A stretch of DNA of 64,000 nucleotides from Saprospiraceae bacterium. Its GTDB lineage: Bacteria > Bacteroidota > Bacteroidia > Chitinophagales > Saprospiraceae. The DNA is taken from contig JADJVK010000004.1 in NCBI GenBank assembly GCA_016710625.1, positions 57,501-121,500 on the forward strand, in the 5' to 3' direction. Under the pieces are notes generated by a model. That model did no database searches and was not told where the DNA came from. It saw only the letters and a list, made by a program, of their open reading frames with translations. Position numbers and translations under genes: made by a program. This document shows, piece after piece, positions 49,401 to 57,786 of the stretch (position 1 is its first letter; each line of letters opens with the position of its first letter).

Positions 49401-50929
49401 GTAGTCTTGTAGCTCCAGGCGATAATGTTACATTTACTATTACTGTTTACAATCAAGGTACTGTTGCTGCAACCCAAGTTCAGATTACAGATTATGTTCC
49501 TGCTGGAATGACATTTGTTTCAAGTGCTGGCTGGTCATTAATTGGTGGCAAACCAACAGCAACTATTGCAGGTCCTATTGCTCCTGGCTCAAGTACTACT
49601 ATTGACATTACTTTAAAAGTAGATGCTACTTATACAGGTACTTCTTTAGTAAACAAAGCTGAAGTTAGTTCTGCTAAAGATGCAAATGGAAATACTGCTA
49701 CTGATGTAGATTCTACACCAAGTACAATTGATGGAGATCAAACTCCAGGCGAAACAACTGCAAGTGTTGATGATAAAATAGATGGTAACGGTAAAAATGG
49801 CGGTGATGAGGATGATCATGACCCAGCTACTGTGGGTGTAAATCAAGTTCAAAATGTATTTGATTTAGCATTAACTAAAAAATTAGCAATTGGTCAAAGT
49901 AGTTTAGTTGCTCCTGGCGACAATGTTACCTTTACAATAACAGTATATAACCAAGGAACAATACCTGCAACACAAGTTCAAATAACTGACTATGTGCCTA
50001 CTGGAATGACATTCGTTTCAAGCCCAGGTTGGTTTATTTTAGGAGGAAAACCTACAACTCAAATTGCAGGAACTATTGCTCCAGGAACGTCGACAAATGT
50101 TGATATTACATTAAAAGTAAATAGTTCATTTACGGGAACTTCATTGACAAACAAAGCAGAAATTAGTTCTGCAAAAGATGGAAATGGAAATACAGTTTCT
50201 GATTTTGATTCTACTCCTAGTACAATTGATGGAGATCAGACTCCAGGAGAGACTACTTCATTAGTGGATGATAAAATAGATGGTAATGGCAAAAATGGTG
50301 GTGATGAAGATGATCACGATCTAGCAAATGTGGGCGTAAATCAAGTACAAAATGCTTTTGACTTAGCATTAACAAAAAGAATTGCTTCAGGTCAAAGTAG
50401 TTTAGTTTCCCCAGGTGATAATGTTAAATTCACTATTACTGTTTATAATCAAGGAACAATTGCGGCTAAAAATATTGAAGTTACTGATTATATTCCTGCA
50501 GGAATGACATTTGTATCTAGCCCAGGTTGGACATTGATTGGTGGAAAACCATCAACAACAATTGCTGGTCCAATATATCCAGGAACAAGTACAACAGTTG
50601 ATATTACATTAAAAGTAGATGCAAATTATCAAGGATTTGGATTAGTGAACAGAGCAGAAATTAGCAATGCAACTGATTTGAATAATAATGTGATTGCAGA
50701 TATTGATAGCAAACCAGATAATACACTTGGAAATGATGCAGGAGGTAAAGAAAATTCTCCAGCAGATGATGCAATTGCAGGAAATGGAACAGGTGTAATA
50801 AATGGTACAGATCCATTGACAGATGAAGATGATGAAGACCCAGCTTTTGTTGGTGTTAATCAGATTCAAGAAACATTTGACTTAGCATTAACAAAAAAAA
50901 TTAGCTGCAGGTCAAACATCAATTGTTAA
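40064..50929 (+). CDS. Giant surface protein, segment 2: DUF11-type repeats 1-22
   Basis: Second open segment, 3,621 codons; the start codon is not real, as the frame continues segment 1 after the scrambled unit at ~40070-40135. It finishes the SprB-type array, then from 40412 encodes 21 complete DUF11-type repeats and the start of the 22nd. Each has FDLALTK..., a PGDNVTFTI strand, NQGT, V.DYIPTG or V.DYVP.G, AEISSA and a Ca-binding-like tail (DIDSKPD...GND.....DEDDEDPA). DUF11 repeats are Ig-like modules of large bacterial surface proteins; the Asp-rich junctions suggest calcium stiffening of the rod. It ends wrongly at 50929 because of one extra A in the run 50893-50900. Confidence 0.85.
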   Translation: MYSDATAGWKAEGKERKTNTNSKDANNCTATATAVVGTINGPSLSTTKVDPNCESSNGSINLTVSSGTPNYTFIWSNGQTSEDISNLPKGNYTVTVTDANLCTAVTTVSLVDLNCTFDLALTKVLKAGSPASFKPGDNVTFTVSVINQGTVTATGVQVTDYIPTGLTLNDALWSAVGTSAILVTPIASLAPGATVTKDITFTISSTYQGATIRNWAEISAATNALGLQDVDSTPDGVNFNQPGETDDLTDDNVINQNGKAGGDEDDHDPAQINLTQTFDLALTKVLKAGSPASFKPGDNVTFTISVINQGTLTATGVNVTDYIPTGLTLNDALWSAAGTSATLVTPIASIAAGATVTRDITFTISSTYQGATIRNWAEISAATNALGLQDVDSTPDGVNFNQPGETDDLIDDNVINQNGKAGGDEDDHDPAQINLTQTFDLALTKVLKAGSPASFKPGDNVTFTVSIINQGTLTATGVNVTDYIPTGLTLNDALWSAAGTSATLVTPIASIAAGATVTRDITFTISSTYQGATIRNWAEISAATNALGLQDVDSTPDGVNFNQPGETDDLTDDNVINQNGKAGGDEDDHDPAQINLTQTFDLALTKVLKAGSPASFKPGDNVTFTISVINQGTLTATGVNVTDYIPTGLTLNDALWSGAGTSATLVTPIASILPGATVTRDITFTISSTYQGATIRNWAEISAATNALGLQDVDSTPDGVNFNQPGETDDLTDDNVINQNGKAGGDEDDHDPAQINLTQTFDLALTKVLKAGSPASFKPGDNVTFTVSIINQGTLTATGVNVTDYIPTGLTLNDALWSAAGTSATLVTPIASIAAGATVTRDITFTISSTYQGATIRNWAEISAATNALGLQDVDSTPDGVNFNQPGETDDLTDDNVINQNGKAGGDEDDHDPAQINLTQTFDLALTKVLATGQSTSVVPGSDVKFTITIYNQGTLTGTNIKISDYIPTGMTLNDPSWTLNGNVASINTPISSLAPGASTTRDIILKVNSDFQGSKLVNRAEISSATNTLNIADIDSKPDAILGNDADGKEETSADNAINGNGTGVPGGSIASTDEDDEDPAVINLTQTFDLALTKKLATGQTTAVQPGSDVKFTITVYNQGTITASSVNLIDYIPTGMTLNDPAWSSTGTTAILNTPITNLLPGTSTTRDITLKVNSDFQGSKLVNLAEISSASNALNLTDKDSKPDTTPTNDADGKEESPADDAINGNGTGIPGGTNATTDEDDSDPSVINLTQTFDLALVKKLATSQSVPVVPGQDVKFTITVTNQGTITGTNIKISDYIPTGMTLNDPLWTAVGSVATLNTAIATLAPGASTSVDITLKVNSNFEGTKLVNRAEISSASNALNLLDKDSKPDAILGNDADGKEESPADNVINGNGTGVPGGSNASTDEDDEDPAVVILNQVLDLALRKTTTQTTPVQIGQDVLFTITVINQGTLSVQNVGVIDYLPLGMGLSPNDTNGWVLGANNTTATKTIVPIIAPKDSAKVNILLRVLPTATAGNLKNTAEITSVQDKNFNNVSLDDIDSTPDGFNTETNVKDDVIGENGKTGGDEDDHDISIVKLDKFDLALIKTLKAGQPTIVSPGSTVTFTITITNQGTLDGTNIQVTDYIPTGLTLVQNNGWNLVGNTATLTTPIASLAVGQSTTRDISFTVNTGVTGQLINRAEISAATNQYNFPDIDSKPDAINGNDAGGLLNSPADNAVNGNGTGVPGDGIAATDEDDEDPAAISVGIFDLALTKTLKTGQPSTVSPGDVITFTVSIINQGSVTGTNIQVTDYIPAELTLVPNGIWISNGSNATLQTPIASLAPGATTTRDITFKVNSNVVGKIVNTAEISAASNAENLLDKDSKPDAINGNDAGGLVDSPADNAVNGNGTGTPGDGVATTDEDDADPASISVGKFDLALIKTLTAGSKTVVSPGDTVSFTITVSNQGTVDGTNIQIADYIPTGLTLINDGLWSQVGTTATLITKIPSLAAGASITKVIRFKVNTAANGKMVNRAEISEATNSFNLSDIDSKPDAINGNDAGGLVDSPADNATSGNGTGVIGDGNATTDEDDEDPASITVQTFDLALMKQLKAGQNSSVTTGDVVTFTITVYNQGTVNATNVQITDYIPTGLTLVPNNGWTAVGGKATLNTPIASLFAGASTTRDISFTVNAGVVGQLVNSAEISSATNVDNLPDIDSKADAISGNDADGKENSPADNAINGNGTGTPGGSNAATDEDDQDPAVINVGLFDLALTKKLKTGQAPNVSVGDVVTFTISVINQGTVTASNVVVTDYIPNGLTLLPSANWTAVGNIATLAIPITGLAPGQTKDIDISFTVNAGVNGQLVNRAEISSSSNTLGLPDIDSKPDATVGNDAGGKENSPADNAVDGNGTGLIGGTDATTDEDDEDPATINVGSFDLALTKTLKAGQSTEVSAGDNVTFTVTITNQGTVTGTNIQVTDYIPTGLTLVPNTVWTLSGTNAVLATPIPTLLAGQSITKDITFKVSGGVSGQIVNRAEISAASNALNLPDVDSKPDAINGNDAGGQVNSPADNAINGNGTGLPNGTDPATDEDDEDPAAINVSVYDAALTKKLANGQSSLVAPGDIVKFTITVYNQGTAALKDIKVIDYVPTGMTFTAQPNWSVVGGLPTTVIAGPLAAGSSTTVDILLQINADYTGTGLVNKAEILEMKNTSNQVVTDVDSKSDTNPTNDAGGKENSTSDDAISGNGTGIPGDTNATTDEDDEDPAFIGVNQIKKEFDLALTKKLALGQSSLVAPGDNVTFTITVYNQGTIPATQITVTDYVPFGMTFISSPGWTIVGGKPTTTLPGTLAPGTSTTVNLTLKVDATFTGTSLVNVAEISSAKDDNGINVTDIDSKPDTSPINDAGGKENSPSDDAIAGNGTGVPGDTNAATDEDDQDPAYVGVNQIKKEFDLALTKKLASGQSSLVAPGDNVTFTITVYNQGTIPATQIQVTDYVPAGMTFVSSAGWSLVGGKPTTTISGPLAPGTSTTVDITLKIDATFTGTSLVNKAEISSAKDDNGNTPTDIDSTPSTTDGDQTPGETTAVVDDKIDGDGKNGGDEDDHDISNIGVNQVQNVFDLALTKKLAIGQSSLVAPGDNVTFTITVYNQGTVAATQVQITDYVPAGMTFVSSAGWSLIGGKPTATIAGPIAPGSSTTIDITLKVDATYTGTSLVNKAEVSSAKDANGNTATDVDSTPSTIDGDQTPGETTASVDDKIDGNGKNGGDEDDHDPATVGVNQVQNVFDLALTKKLAIGQSSLVAPGDNVTFTITVYNQGTIPATQVQITDYVPTGMTFVSSPGWFILGGKPTTQIAGTIAPGTSTNVDITLKVNSSFTGTSLTNKAEISSAKDGNGNTVSDFDSTPSTIDGDQTPGETTSLVDDKIDGNGKNGGDEDDHDLANVGVNQVQNAFDLALTKRIASGQSSLVSPGDNVKFTITVYNQGTIAAKNIEVTDYIPAGMTFVSSPGWTLIGGKPSTTIAGPIYPGTSTTVDITLKVDANYQGFGLVNRAEISNATDLNNNVIADIDSKPDNTLGNDAGGKENSPADDAIAGNGTGVINGTDPLTDEDDEDPAFVGVNQIQETFDLALTKKISCRSNINC

Positions 50930-52310
50930 TCCAGGTGATTTGATAACTTATGAAATAAAAGTTTATAATCAAGGTACTGCTCTTGCTACAAATATTGTAA
51001 TTACAGATTTCATACCTACAGGAATGTCATTAGAAGATGCAAACTGGAATTTAACAGGTTCAATAGCTACGTTAAAAACGCCGATTGCTTCTCTATCAGC
51101 AGGTGCTTCAACATCAGTATTTATTAAATTGAGATTAAGTTCGACTTTCCAAGGTTCTTCAATTAAGAATGTAGCTGAGATTAGTTCTGCTAATGACAAG
51201 AATGGTAATCCTGGAACGGATATCGATAGCACACCAGATCAAGTAAGTGGTAATGATGCTGAAATAGATGATGAAATAAATAAAACACCAGCAACAGGGG
51301 ATGAAGATGATGCAGATCCAGCTTCAATTAATGTAAATCAAGTATTTGACTTAGCATTAACGAAGAAATTATCGCCAATTCAAGGTGCAATAAAACCTGG
51401 AGATAATATTACATTTATAGTTAAGGTTTATAATCAAGGTACCGTTGATGCACAAAATATTACGATTACAGATTATATACCTACTGGATTGACATTAAAT
51501 GATCCAACATGGAATTCAAGCGGAGCAAATGCAACTCAATTAATTCCTTTCTTAGGAGCTGGTCAATCAGTAGAAAAAACAATTGTACTTAAATTAGATG
51601 CAAATTATCAAGGAACTTCAATCGTTAATAAGGCTGAAATTTCAAGTGCTTCTAATTTATTAAATCTACAGGATAAGGATAGTAATCCTGATTCAAATGC
51701 AACTAATGATGCAGGTGGAAAAGAGAATACGAATTCTGATGATGCAATTGATGGTAATGGAACTGGAAACCCTGGCGATACAAATGCTTCTACAGATGAA
51801 GATGATGAAGACCCAGCTATAGCGATTATCAATCAAACATTTGATTTAGCTTTAACTAAAAAATTAGCTGCAGGCCAAAGTTCAACTGTTAATTTAGGAG
51901 ATAATGTTACTTATACTATTACAGTTTATAATCAAGGAACTATTGATGCTACACAAATTAATGTTGTAGATTATATTCCTTCTGGTATGACTTTAAATGA
52001 TCCGAATTGGACATTATCAGGCAGCATTGCTACCTATAATACTCCAATAGCATATTTGGCAAAAGGATCAAGTGTAAATGTGAATATTACTTTGAAATTG
52101 GATCCAACGTTTACAGGTACAAAAGTTAGAAATGTTGCAGAAATTTCTTCTGCAAAAGATAATAATGGAAATCCTGCTACAGATATAGATTCTTATTTTG
52201 ACAATCAAAATGGAAATACATCTGGAGAGTTAAATCCAACAAATGATGTAATTACAGAAAATGGTAAGACTGGTGGAGATGAAGACGATCATGATTACGA
52301 AGACGTAACT
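40412..52310 (+). repeat. DUF11-type tandem array, 24 units
   Basis: Units begin at 40412, 40895, 41378, 41861, 42344, 42827, 43331, 43835, ~44340, 44819, 45320, 45821, 46322, 46823, 47334, 47825, 48344, 48863, 49361, 49859, 50357, 50876, 51345 and 51840. The first five are exactly 483 bp and nearly identical in DNA; the others are about 470-520 bp and diverged. Every junction carries an Asp/Glu-rich stretch, mostly encoded GATGAAGATGAT. Confidence 0.9.
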
Positions 52311-53693
52311 CCATTACCTTGTACTTTAGCAATTGATGCAATTACACCAAGTACTTGCTCATGTTCAAATGGAGGTGCAGATGTTACTGCAAGTATTTCT
52401 TGGTCTGCTACAGCTCCTAAGAGAATCATCAATATTACTTTAGGTACAGTAGTTAAAACAATTGATCCTAACCTTACTGCTTCACCTACTAATGTAGTGT
52501 TTAACAATGTATTAGGTACAGTTGGAACAATTAGTGTGGTATATGTTGATGGAAGTTGTCCAACTTCAAAATCTTATACGATAGTTAAAGACACAGAAAA
52601 ACCAGTATTTACAAATATACCAGCTGATAGAACTTTAGAATGTAAAGAGGTTTTATTCGAAATAGATCCTACTATTACAGATAATTGTACTAAAAATGTT
52701 CCATTTACATTTAAAATGGATACTATTCCAGCTATTTGTGGAATGACAATTAAGTGTATTTGGACAGCAACTGATAATTGTGGTAATGTAGCAACTGCTA
52801 TTCAGACAGTTACTGTAAAAGATACTAAAGCACCAGTAATAACTAACAATCCACAAGATGTAACTATTGAGTGTGGAAATCAAATTCCGACATATACTCC
52901 TATTTGGACAGATGTATGCGATAATAATTTGACTTTATCATCCAAGTCATCTGTTAGTTTATTATTATGTGGTGAACTTCAAGAGTTTGTTTATACTGCT
53001 ACAGATGATTGTGGAAATTCTTCATCTGTAACTTGGAAAATAACAATAACTGATACAAAAGCACCAGTTATAACAGGATGCCCAGCGAATGCTACAGTTG
53101 AATGTGATGCTGTACCTCAACCTGCAAATCCTACTGTAACAGATATTTGCGATAGAACGGTTAAATTAGTTTATAACGAGTCAAAAGCAAATGGAAATTG
53201 TACAGATAGTTATGTATTGACAAGAACATGGACAGCGACGGACAATTGTAACAACAATAGTCAGTGTGTACAAACGATCACGGTGAGAGATACAAAAGCA
53301 CCAGTGATAGTGGGTTGTCCAGCGAATGTAACAGTAGAGTGTGATGCAGTACCGAATCCAGCGACACCTACAGCTACAGACAATTGTGATAGTCAAGTAA
53401 GTATCACCTACAACCAAGACAAAGCAAATGGAAATTGTACCGATAGTTATGTATTGACAAGAACATGGATAGCGACAGACAATTGTAACAACAATAGTCA
53501 GTGTGTACAGACAATCACGGTGAGAGATACAAAAGCACCAGTGATAGCGGGTTGTCCAGCGAATGTAACAGTAGAGTGTGATGCGGTACCGAATCCAGCG
53601 ATACCTACGGCTACAGACAATTGTGATAGTCAAGTAAGTATCACCACAACCAAGACAAAGCAAATGGAAATTGTACCGATAGTTATGTATTGA
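50940..53693 (+). CDS. Giant surface protein, segment 3: last DUF11-type repeats and start of HYR array
   Basis: Continues from segment 2 after the 8-A run at 50893-50900 (seven A are expected for LTKKLAAGQ). It completes DUF11-type units 22-24 (to ~52310) and then changes architecture. A short linker with PLPCTLAIDAITPSTCSCSNGGADV is followed by diverged HYR-type units (DTEKPVFTNIPADRTLECK near 52590, DTKAPVITNNPQDVTIECG near 52820, and one at 53052). Two near-identical 79-residue units then begin at 53289. The frame is lost near 53645, where one T is missing (ATCACCACAACC for ATCACCTACAACC). The first codon here is not a real start. Confidence 0.8.
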   Translation: MITYEIKVYNQGTALATNIVITDFIPTGMSLEDANWNLTGSIATLKTPIASLSAGASTSVFIKLRLSSTFQGSSIKNVAEISSANDKNGNPGTDIDSTPDQVSGNDAEIDDEINKTPATGDEDDADPASINVNQVFDLALTKKLSPIQGAIKPGDNITFIVKVYNQGTVDAQNITITDYIPTGLTLNDPTWNSSGANATQLIPFLGAGQSVEKTIVLKLDANYQGTSIVNKAEISSASNLLNLQDKDSNPDSNATNDAGGKENTNSDDAIDGNGTGNPGDTNASTDEDDEDPAIAIINQTFDLALTKKLAAGQSSTVNLGDNVTYTITVYNQGTIDATQINVVDYIPSGMTLNDPNWTLSGSIATYNTPIAYLAKGSSVNVNITLKLDPTFTGTKVRNVAEISSAKDNNGNPATDIDSYFDNQNGNTSGELNPTNDVITENGKTGGDEDDHDYEDVTPLPCTLAIDAITPSTCSCSNGGADVTASISWSATAPKRIINITLGTVVKTIDPNLTASPTNVVFNNVLGTVGTISVVYVDGSCPTSKSYTIVKDTEKPVFTNIPADRTLECKEVLFEIDPTITDNCTKNVPFTFKMDTIPAICGMTIKCIWTATDNCGNVATAIQTVTVKDTKAPVITNNPQDVTIECGNQIPTYTPIWTDVCDNNLTLSSKSSVSLLLCGELQEFVYTATDDCGNSSSVTWKITITDTKAPVITGCPANATVECDAVPQPANPTVTDICDRTVKLVYNESKANGNCTDSYVLTRTWTATDNCNNNSQCVQTITVRDTKAPVIVGCPANVTVECDAVPNPATPTATDNCDSQVSITYNQDKANGNCTDSYVLTRTWIATDNCNNNSQCVQTITVRDTKAPVIAGCPANVTVECDAVPNPAIPTATDNCDSQVSITTTKTKQMEIVPIVMY

Positions 53694-56410
53694 CAAGAAC
53701 ATGGACAGCGACAGACAATTGTAACAACAATAGTCAGTGTGTACAGACGATCACGGTGAGAGATACAAAAGCACCAGTGATAGCGGGCTGTCCAGCGAAT
53801 GTAACAGTAGAGTGTGATGCGGTACCGAATCCAGCGACACCTACAGCTACAGACAATTGTGATAGTCAAGTAAGTATCACCTACAACCAAGACAAAGCAA
53901 ATGGAAATTGTACAGATAGTTATGTATTGACAAGAACATGGACAGCGACAGACAATTGTAACAACAATAGTCAGTGTGTACAGACGATCACGGTGAGAGA
54001 TACAAAAGCACCAGTGATAGCGGGTTGTCCAGCGAATGTAACAGTAGAGTGTGATGCGGTACCGAATCCAGCGACACCTACGGCTACGGACAATTGTGAT
54101 AGTCAAGTAAGTATCACCTACAACCAAGACAAAGCAAATGGAAATTGTACCGATAGTTATGTATTGACAAGAACATGGACAGCTACGGACAATTGTAACA
54201 ACAATAGTCAGTGTGTACAGACGATCACGGTGAGAGATACAAAAGCACCAGTGATAGCGGGCTGTCCAGCGAATGTAACAGTAGAGTGTGATGCGGTACC
54301 GAATCCAGCGACACCTACGGCTACAGACAATTGTGATAGTCAAGTAAGTATTACCTACAACCAAGACAAAGCAAATGGAAATTGTACCGATAGTTATGTA
54401 TTGACAAGAACATGGATAGCGACAGACAATTGTAACAACAATAGTCAATGTGTACAGACGATCACGGTGAGAGATACAAAAGCACCAGTGATAGCGGGCT
54501 GTCCAGCGAATGTAACAGTAGAGTGTGATGCAGTACCGAATCCAGCGATAACTACAGCGACAGACAATTGTGATAGTCAAGTAAGTATTACCTACAACCA
54601 AGACAAAGCAAATGGAAATTGTACCGATAGTTATGTATTGACAAGAACATGGACAGCGACAGACAATTGTAACAACAATAGTCAGTGTGTACAGACGATC
54701 ACGGTGAGAGATACAAAAGCACCAGTGATAGCGGGCTGTCCAGCGAATGTAACAGTAGAGTGTGATGCGGTACCGAATCCAGCGACACCTACAGCTACAG
54801 ACAATTGTGATAGTCAAGTAAGTATCACCTACAACCAAGACAAAGCAAATGGAAATTGTACAGATAGTTATGTATTGACAAGAACATGGACAGCGACGGA
54901 CAATTGTAACAACAATAGTCAATGTGTACAAACGATCACGGTGAGAGATACAAAAGCACCAGTGATAGCGGGTTGTCCAGCGAATGTAACAGTAGAGTGT
55001 GATGCGGTACCGAATCCAGCGACACCTACGGCTACAGACAATTGTGATAGTCAAGTAAGTATCACATACAACCAAGACAAAGCAAATGGAAATTGTACAG
55101 ATAGTTATGTATTGACAAGAACATGGACAGCGACAGACAATTGTAACAACAATAGTCAGTGTGTACAGACGATCACGGTGAGAGATACAAAAGCACCAGT
55201 GATAGCGGGATGTCCAGCGAATGTAACAGTAGAGTGTGATGCGGTACCGAATCCAGCGACACCTACGGCTACAGACAATTGTGATAGTCAAGTAAGTATT
55301 ACATACAACCAAGACAAAGCAAATGGAAATTGTACAGATAGTTATGTATTGACAAGAACATGGACAGCGACAGACAATTGTAACAACAATAGTCAGTGTG
55401 TACAAACGATCACGGTGAGAGATACAAAAGCACCAGTGATAGCGGGCTGTCCAGCGAATGTAACAGTAGAGTGTGATGCGGTACCGAATCCAGCGACACC
55501 TACGGCTACAGACAATTGTGATAGTCAAGTAAGTATTACATACAATCAAGACAAAGCAAATGGAAATTGTACAGATAGTTATGTATTGACAAGAACATGG
55601 ACAGCGACAGACAATTGTAACAACAATAGTCAATGTGTACAAACGATCACGGTGAGAGATACAAAAGCACCAGTGATAGCGGGCTGTCCAGCGAATGTAA
55701 CAGTAGAGTGTGATGCGGTACCGAATCCAGCGACACCTACAGCTACAGACAATTGTGATAGTCAAGTAAGTATCACATACAACCAAGACAAAGCAAATGG
55801 AAATTGTACAGATAGTTATGTATTGACAAGAACATGGACAGCGACAGACAATTGTAACAACAATAGTCAATGTGTACAGACGATCACGGTGAGAGATACA
55901 AAAGCACCAGTGATAGCGGGCTGTCCAGCGAATGTAACAGTAGAGTGTGATGCGGTACCGAATCCAGCGACACCTACGGCTACAGACAATTGTGATAGTC
56001 AAGTAAGTATTACCTACAACCAAGACAAAGCAAATGGAAATTGTACAGATAGTTATGTATTGACAAGAACATGGACAGCGACAGACAATTGTAACAACAA
56101 TAGTCAGTGTGTACAGACGATCACGGTGAGAGATACAAAAGCACCAGTGATAGCGGGTTGTCCAGCGAATGTAACAGTAGAGTGTGATGCGGTACCGAAT
56201 CCAGCGACACCTACGGCTACGGACAATTGTGATAGTCAAGTAAGTATCACATACAACCAAGACAAAGCAAATGGAAATTGTACAGATAGTTATGTATTGA
56301 CAAGAACATGGACAGCGACGGACAATTGTAACAACAATAGTCAGTGTGTACAAACGATCACGGTGAGAGATACAAAAGCACCAGTGATAGCGGTTGTCCA
56401 GCGAATGTAA
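53690..56410 (+). CDS. Giant surface protein, segment 4: HYR units
   Basis: Interior stretch of the 24-unit HYR core, 906 codons, about eleven copies of the 79-residue unit. The first codon is internal to a unit (equivalent to LTRTWTATDNC), so it is no true start. It ends at 56410 because one G is missing at 56392-56393 (GCGGTTGTCC for GCGGGTTGTCC), giving AVVQRM instead of AGCPANV. Sequence between copies differs only by occasional synonymous changes, plus rare variants such as TWIATD (near 54415) and NPAITTA (near 54540). Confidence 0.82.
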   Translation: MTRTWTATDNCNNNSQCVQTITVRDTKAPVIAGCPANVTVECDAVPNPATPTATDNCDSQVSITYNQDKANGNCTDSYVLTRTWTATDNCNNNSQCVQTITVRDTKAPVIAGCPANVTVECDAVPNPATPTATDNCDSQVSITYNQDKANGNCTDSYVLTRTWTATDNCNNNSQCVQTITVRDTKAPVIAGCPANVTVECDAVPNPATPTATDNCDSQVSITYNQDKANGNCTDSYVLTRTWIATDNCNNNSQCVQTITVRDTKAPVIAGCPANVTVECDAVPNPAITTATDNCDSQVSITYNQDKANGNCTDSYVLTRTWTATDNCNNNSQCVQTITVRDTKAPVIAGCPANVTVECDAVPNPATPTATDNCDSQVSITYNQDKANGNCTDSYVLTRTWTATDNCNNNSQCVQTITVRDTKAPVIAGCPANVTVECDAVPNPATPTATDNCDSQVSITYNQDKANGNCTDSYVLTRTWTATDNCNNNSQCVQTITVRDTKAPVIAGCPANVTVECDAVPNPATPTATDNCDSQVSITYNQDKANGNCTDSYVLTRTWTATDNCNNNSQCVQTITVRDTKAPVIAGCPANVTVECDAVPNPATPTATDNCDSQVSITYNQDKANGNCTDSYVLTRTWTATDNCNNNSQCVQTITVRDTKAPVIAGCPANVTVECDAVPNPATPTATDNCDSQVSITYNQDKANGNCTDSYVLTRTWTATDNCNNNSQCVQTITVRDTKAPVIAGCPANVTVECDAVPNPATPTATDNCDSQVSITYNQDKANGNCTDSYVLTRTWTATDNCNNNSQCVQTITVRDTKAPVIAGCPANVTVECDAVPNPATPTATDNCDSQVSITYNQDKANGNCTDSYVLTRTWTATDNCNNNSQCVQTITVRDTKAPVIAVVQRM

Positions 56411-57786
56411 CAGTAGAGTGTGATGCGGTACCGAATCCAGCGACACCTACGGCTACAGACAATTGTGATAGTCAAGTAAGTATCACCTACAACCAAGACA
56501 AAGCAAATGGAAATTGTACAGATAGTTATGTATTGACAAGAACATGGACAGCGACAGACAATTGTAACAACAATAGTCAGTGTGTACAGACGATCACGGT
56601 GAGAGATACAAAAGCACCAGTGATAGCGGGTTGTCCAGCGAATGTAACAGTAGAGTGTGATGCGGTACCGAATCCAGCGACACCTACGGCTACAGACAAT
56701 TGTGATAGTCAAGTAAGTATCACCTACAACCAAGACAAAGCAAATGGAAATTGTACAGATAGTTATGTATTGACAAGAACATGGACAGCGACAGACAATT
56801 GTAACAACAATAGTCAATGTGTACAAACGATCACGGTGAGAGATACAAAAGCACCAGTGATAGCGGGTTGTCCAGCGAATGTAACAGTAGAGTGTGATGC
56901 GGTACCGAATCCAGCGACACCTACGGCTACAGACAATTGTGATAGTCAAGTAAGTATCACCTACAACCAAGACAAAGCAAATGGAAATTGTACAGATAGT
57001 TATGTATTGACAAGAACATGGACAGCGACGGACAATTGTAACAACAATAGTCAGTGTGTACAGACGATCACGGTGAGAGATACAAAAGCACCAGTGATAG
57101 CGGGCTGTCCAGCGAATGTAACAGTAGAGTGTGATGCGGTACCGAATCCAGCGACACCTACGGCTACAGACAATTGTGATAGTCAAGTAAGTATCACCTA
57201 CAACCAAGACAAAGCAAATGGAAATTGTACAGATAGTTATGTATTGACAAGAACATGGACAGCTACGGACAATTGTAACAACAATAGTCAGTGTGTACAA
57301 ACGATCACGGTGAGAGATACAAAAGCACCAGTGATAGCGGGCTGTCCAGCGAATGTAACAGTAGAGTGTGATGCGGTACCGAATCCAGCGACACCTACGG
57401 CTACAGACAATTGTGATAGTCAAGTAAGTATCACCTACAACCAAGACAAAGCAAATGGAAATTGTACAGATAGTTATGTATTGACAAGAACATGGACAGC
57501 GACAGACAATTGTAACAACAATAGTCAGTGTGTACAAACGATCACGGTGAGAGATACAAAAGCACCAGTGATAGCGGGTTGTCCAGCGAATGTAACAGTA
57601 GAGTGTGATGCGGTACCGAATCCAGCGACACCTACGGCTACAGACAATTGTGATAGTCAAGTAAGTATTACATACAATCAAGACAAAGCAAATGGAAATT
57701 GTACAGATAGTTATGTATTGACAAGAACATGGACAGCGACAGACAATTGTAACAACAATAGTCATGTGTACAAACGATCACGGTGA
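56344..57786 (+). CDS. Giant surface protein, segment 5: HYR units
   Basis: Interior stretch of the HYR core, about six units. The true frame enters at ~56394; the first ~17 codons (reading MCTNDHGERYKSTSDS) are out-of-frame sequence of the previous unit. It ends at 57786 after the loss of one G at about 57764 (GTCATGTGTA for GTCAGTGTGTA). Same 79-residue unit as the neighbouring segments. Confidence 0.8.
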   Translation: MCTNDHGERYKSTSDSGCPANVTVECDAVPNPATPTATDNCDSQVSITYNQDKANGNCTDSYVLTRTWTATDNCNNNSQCVQTITVRDTKAPVIAGCPANVTVECDAVPNPATPTATDNCDSQVSITYNQDKANGNCTDSYVLTRTWTATDNCNNNSQCVQTITVRDTKAPVIAGCPANVTVECDAVPNPATPTATDNCDSQVSITYNQDKANGNCTDSYVLTRTWTATDNCNNNSQCVQTITVRDTKAPVIAGCPANVTVECDAVPNPATPTATDNCDSQVSITYNQDKANGNCTDSYVLTRTWTATDNCNNNSQCVQTITVRDTKAPVIAGCPANVTVECDAVPNPATPTATDNCDSQVSITYNQDKANGNCTDSYVLTRTWTATDNCNNNSQCVQTITVRDTKAPVIAGCPANVTVECDAVPNPATPTATDNCDSQVSITYNQDKANGNCTDSYVLTRTWTATDNCNNNSHVYKRSR

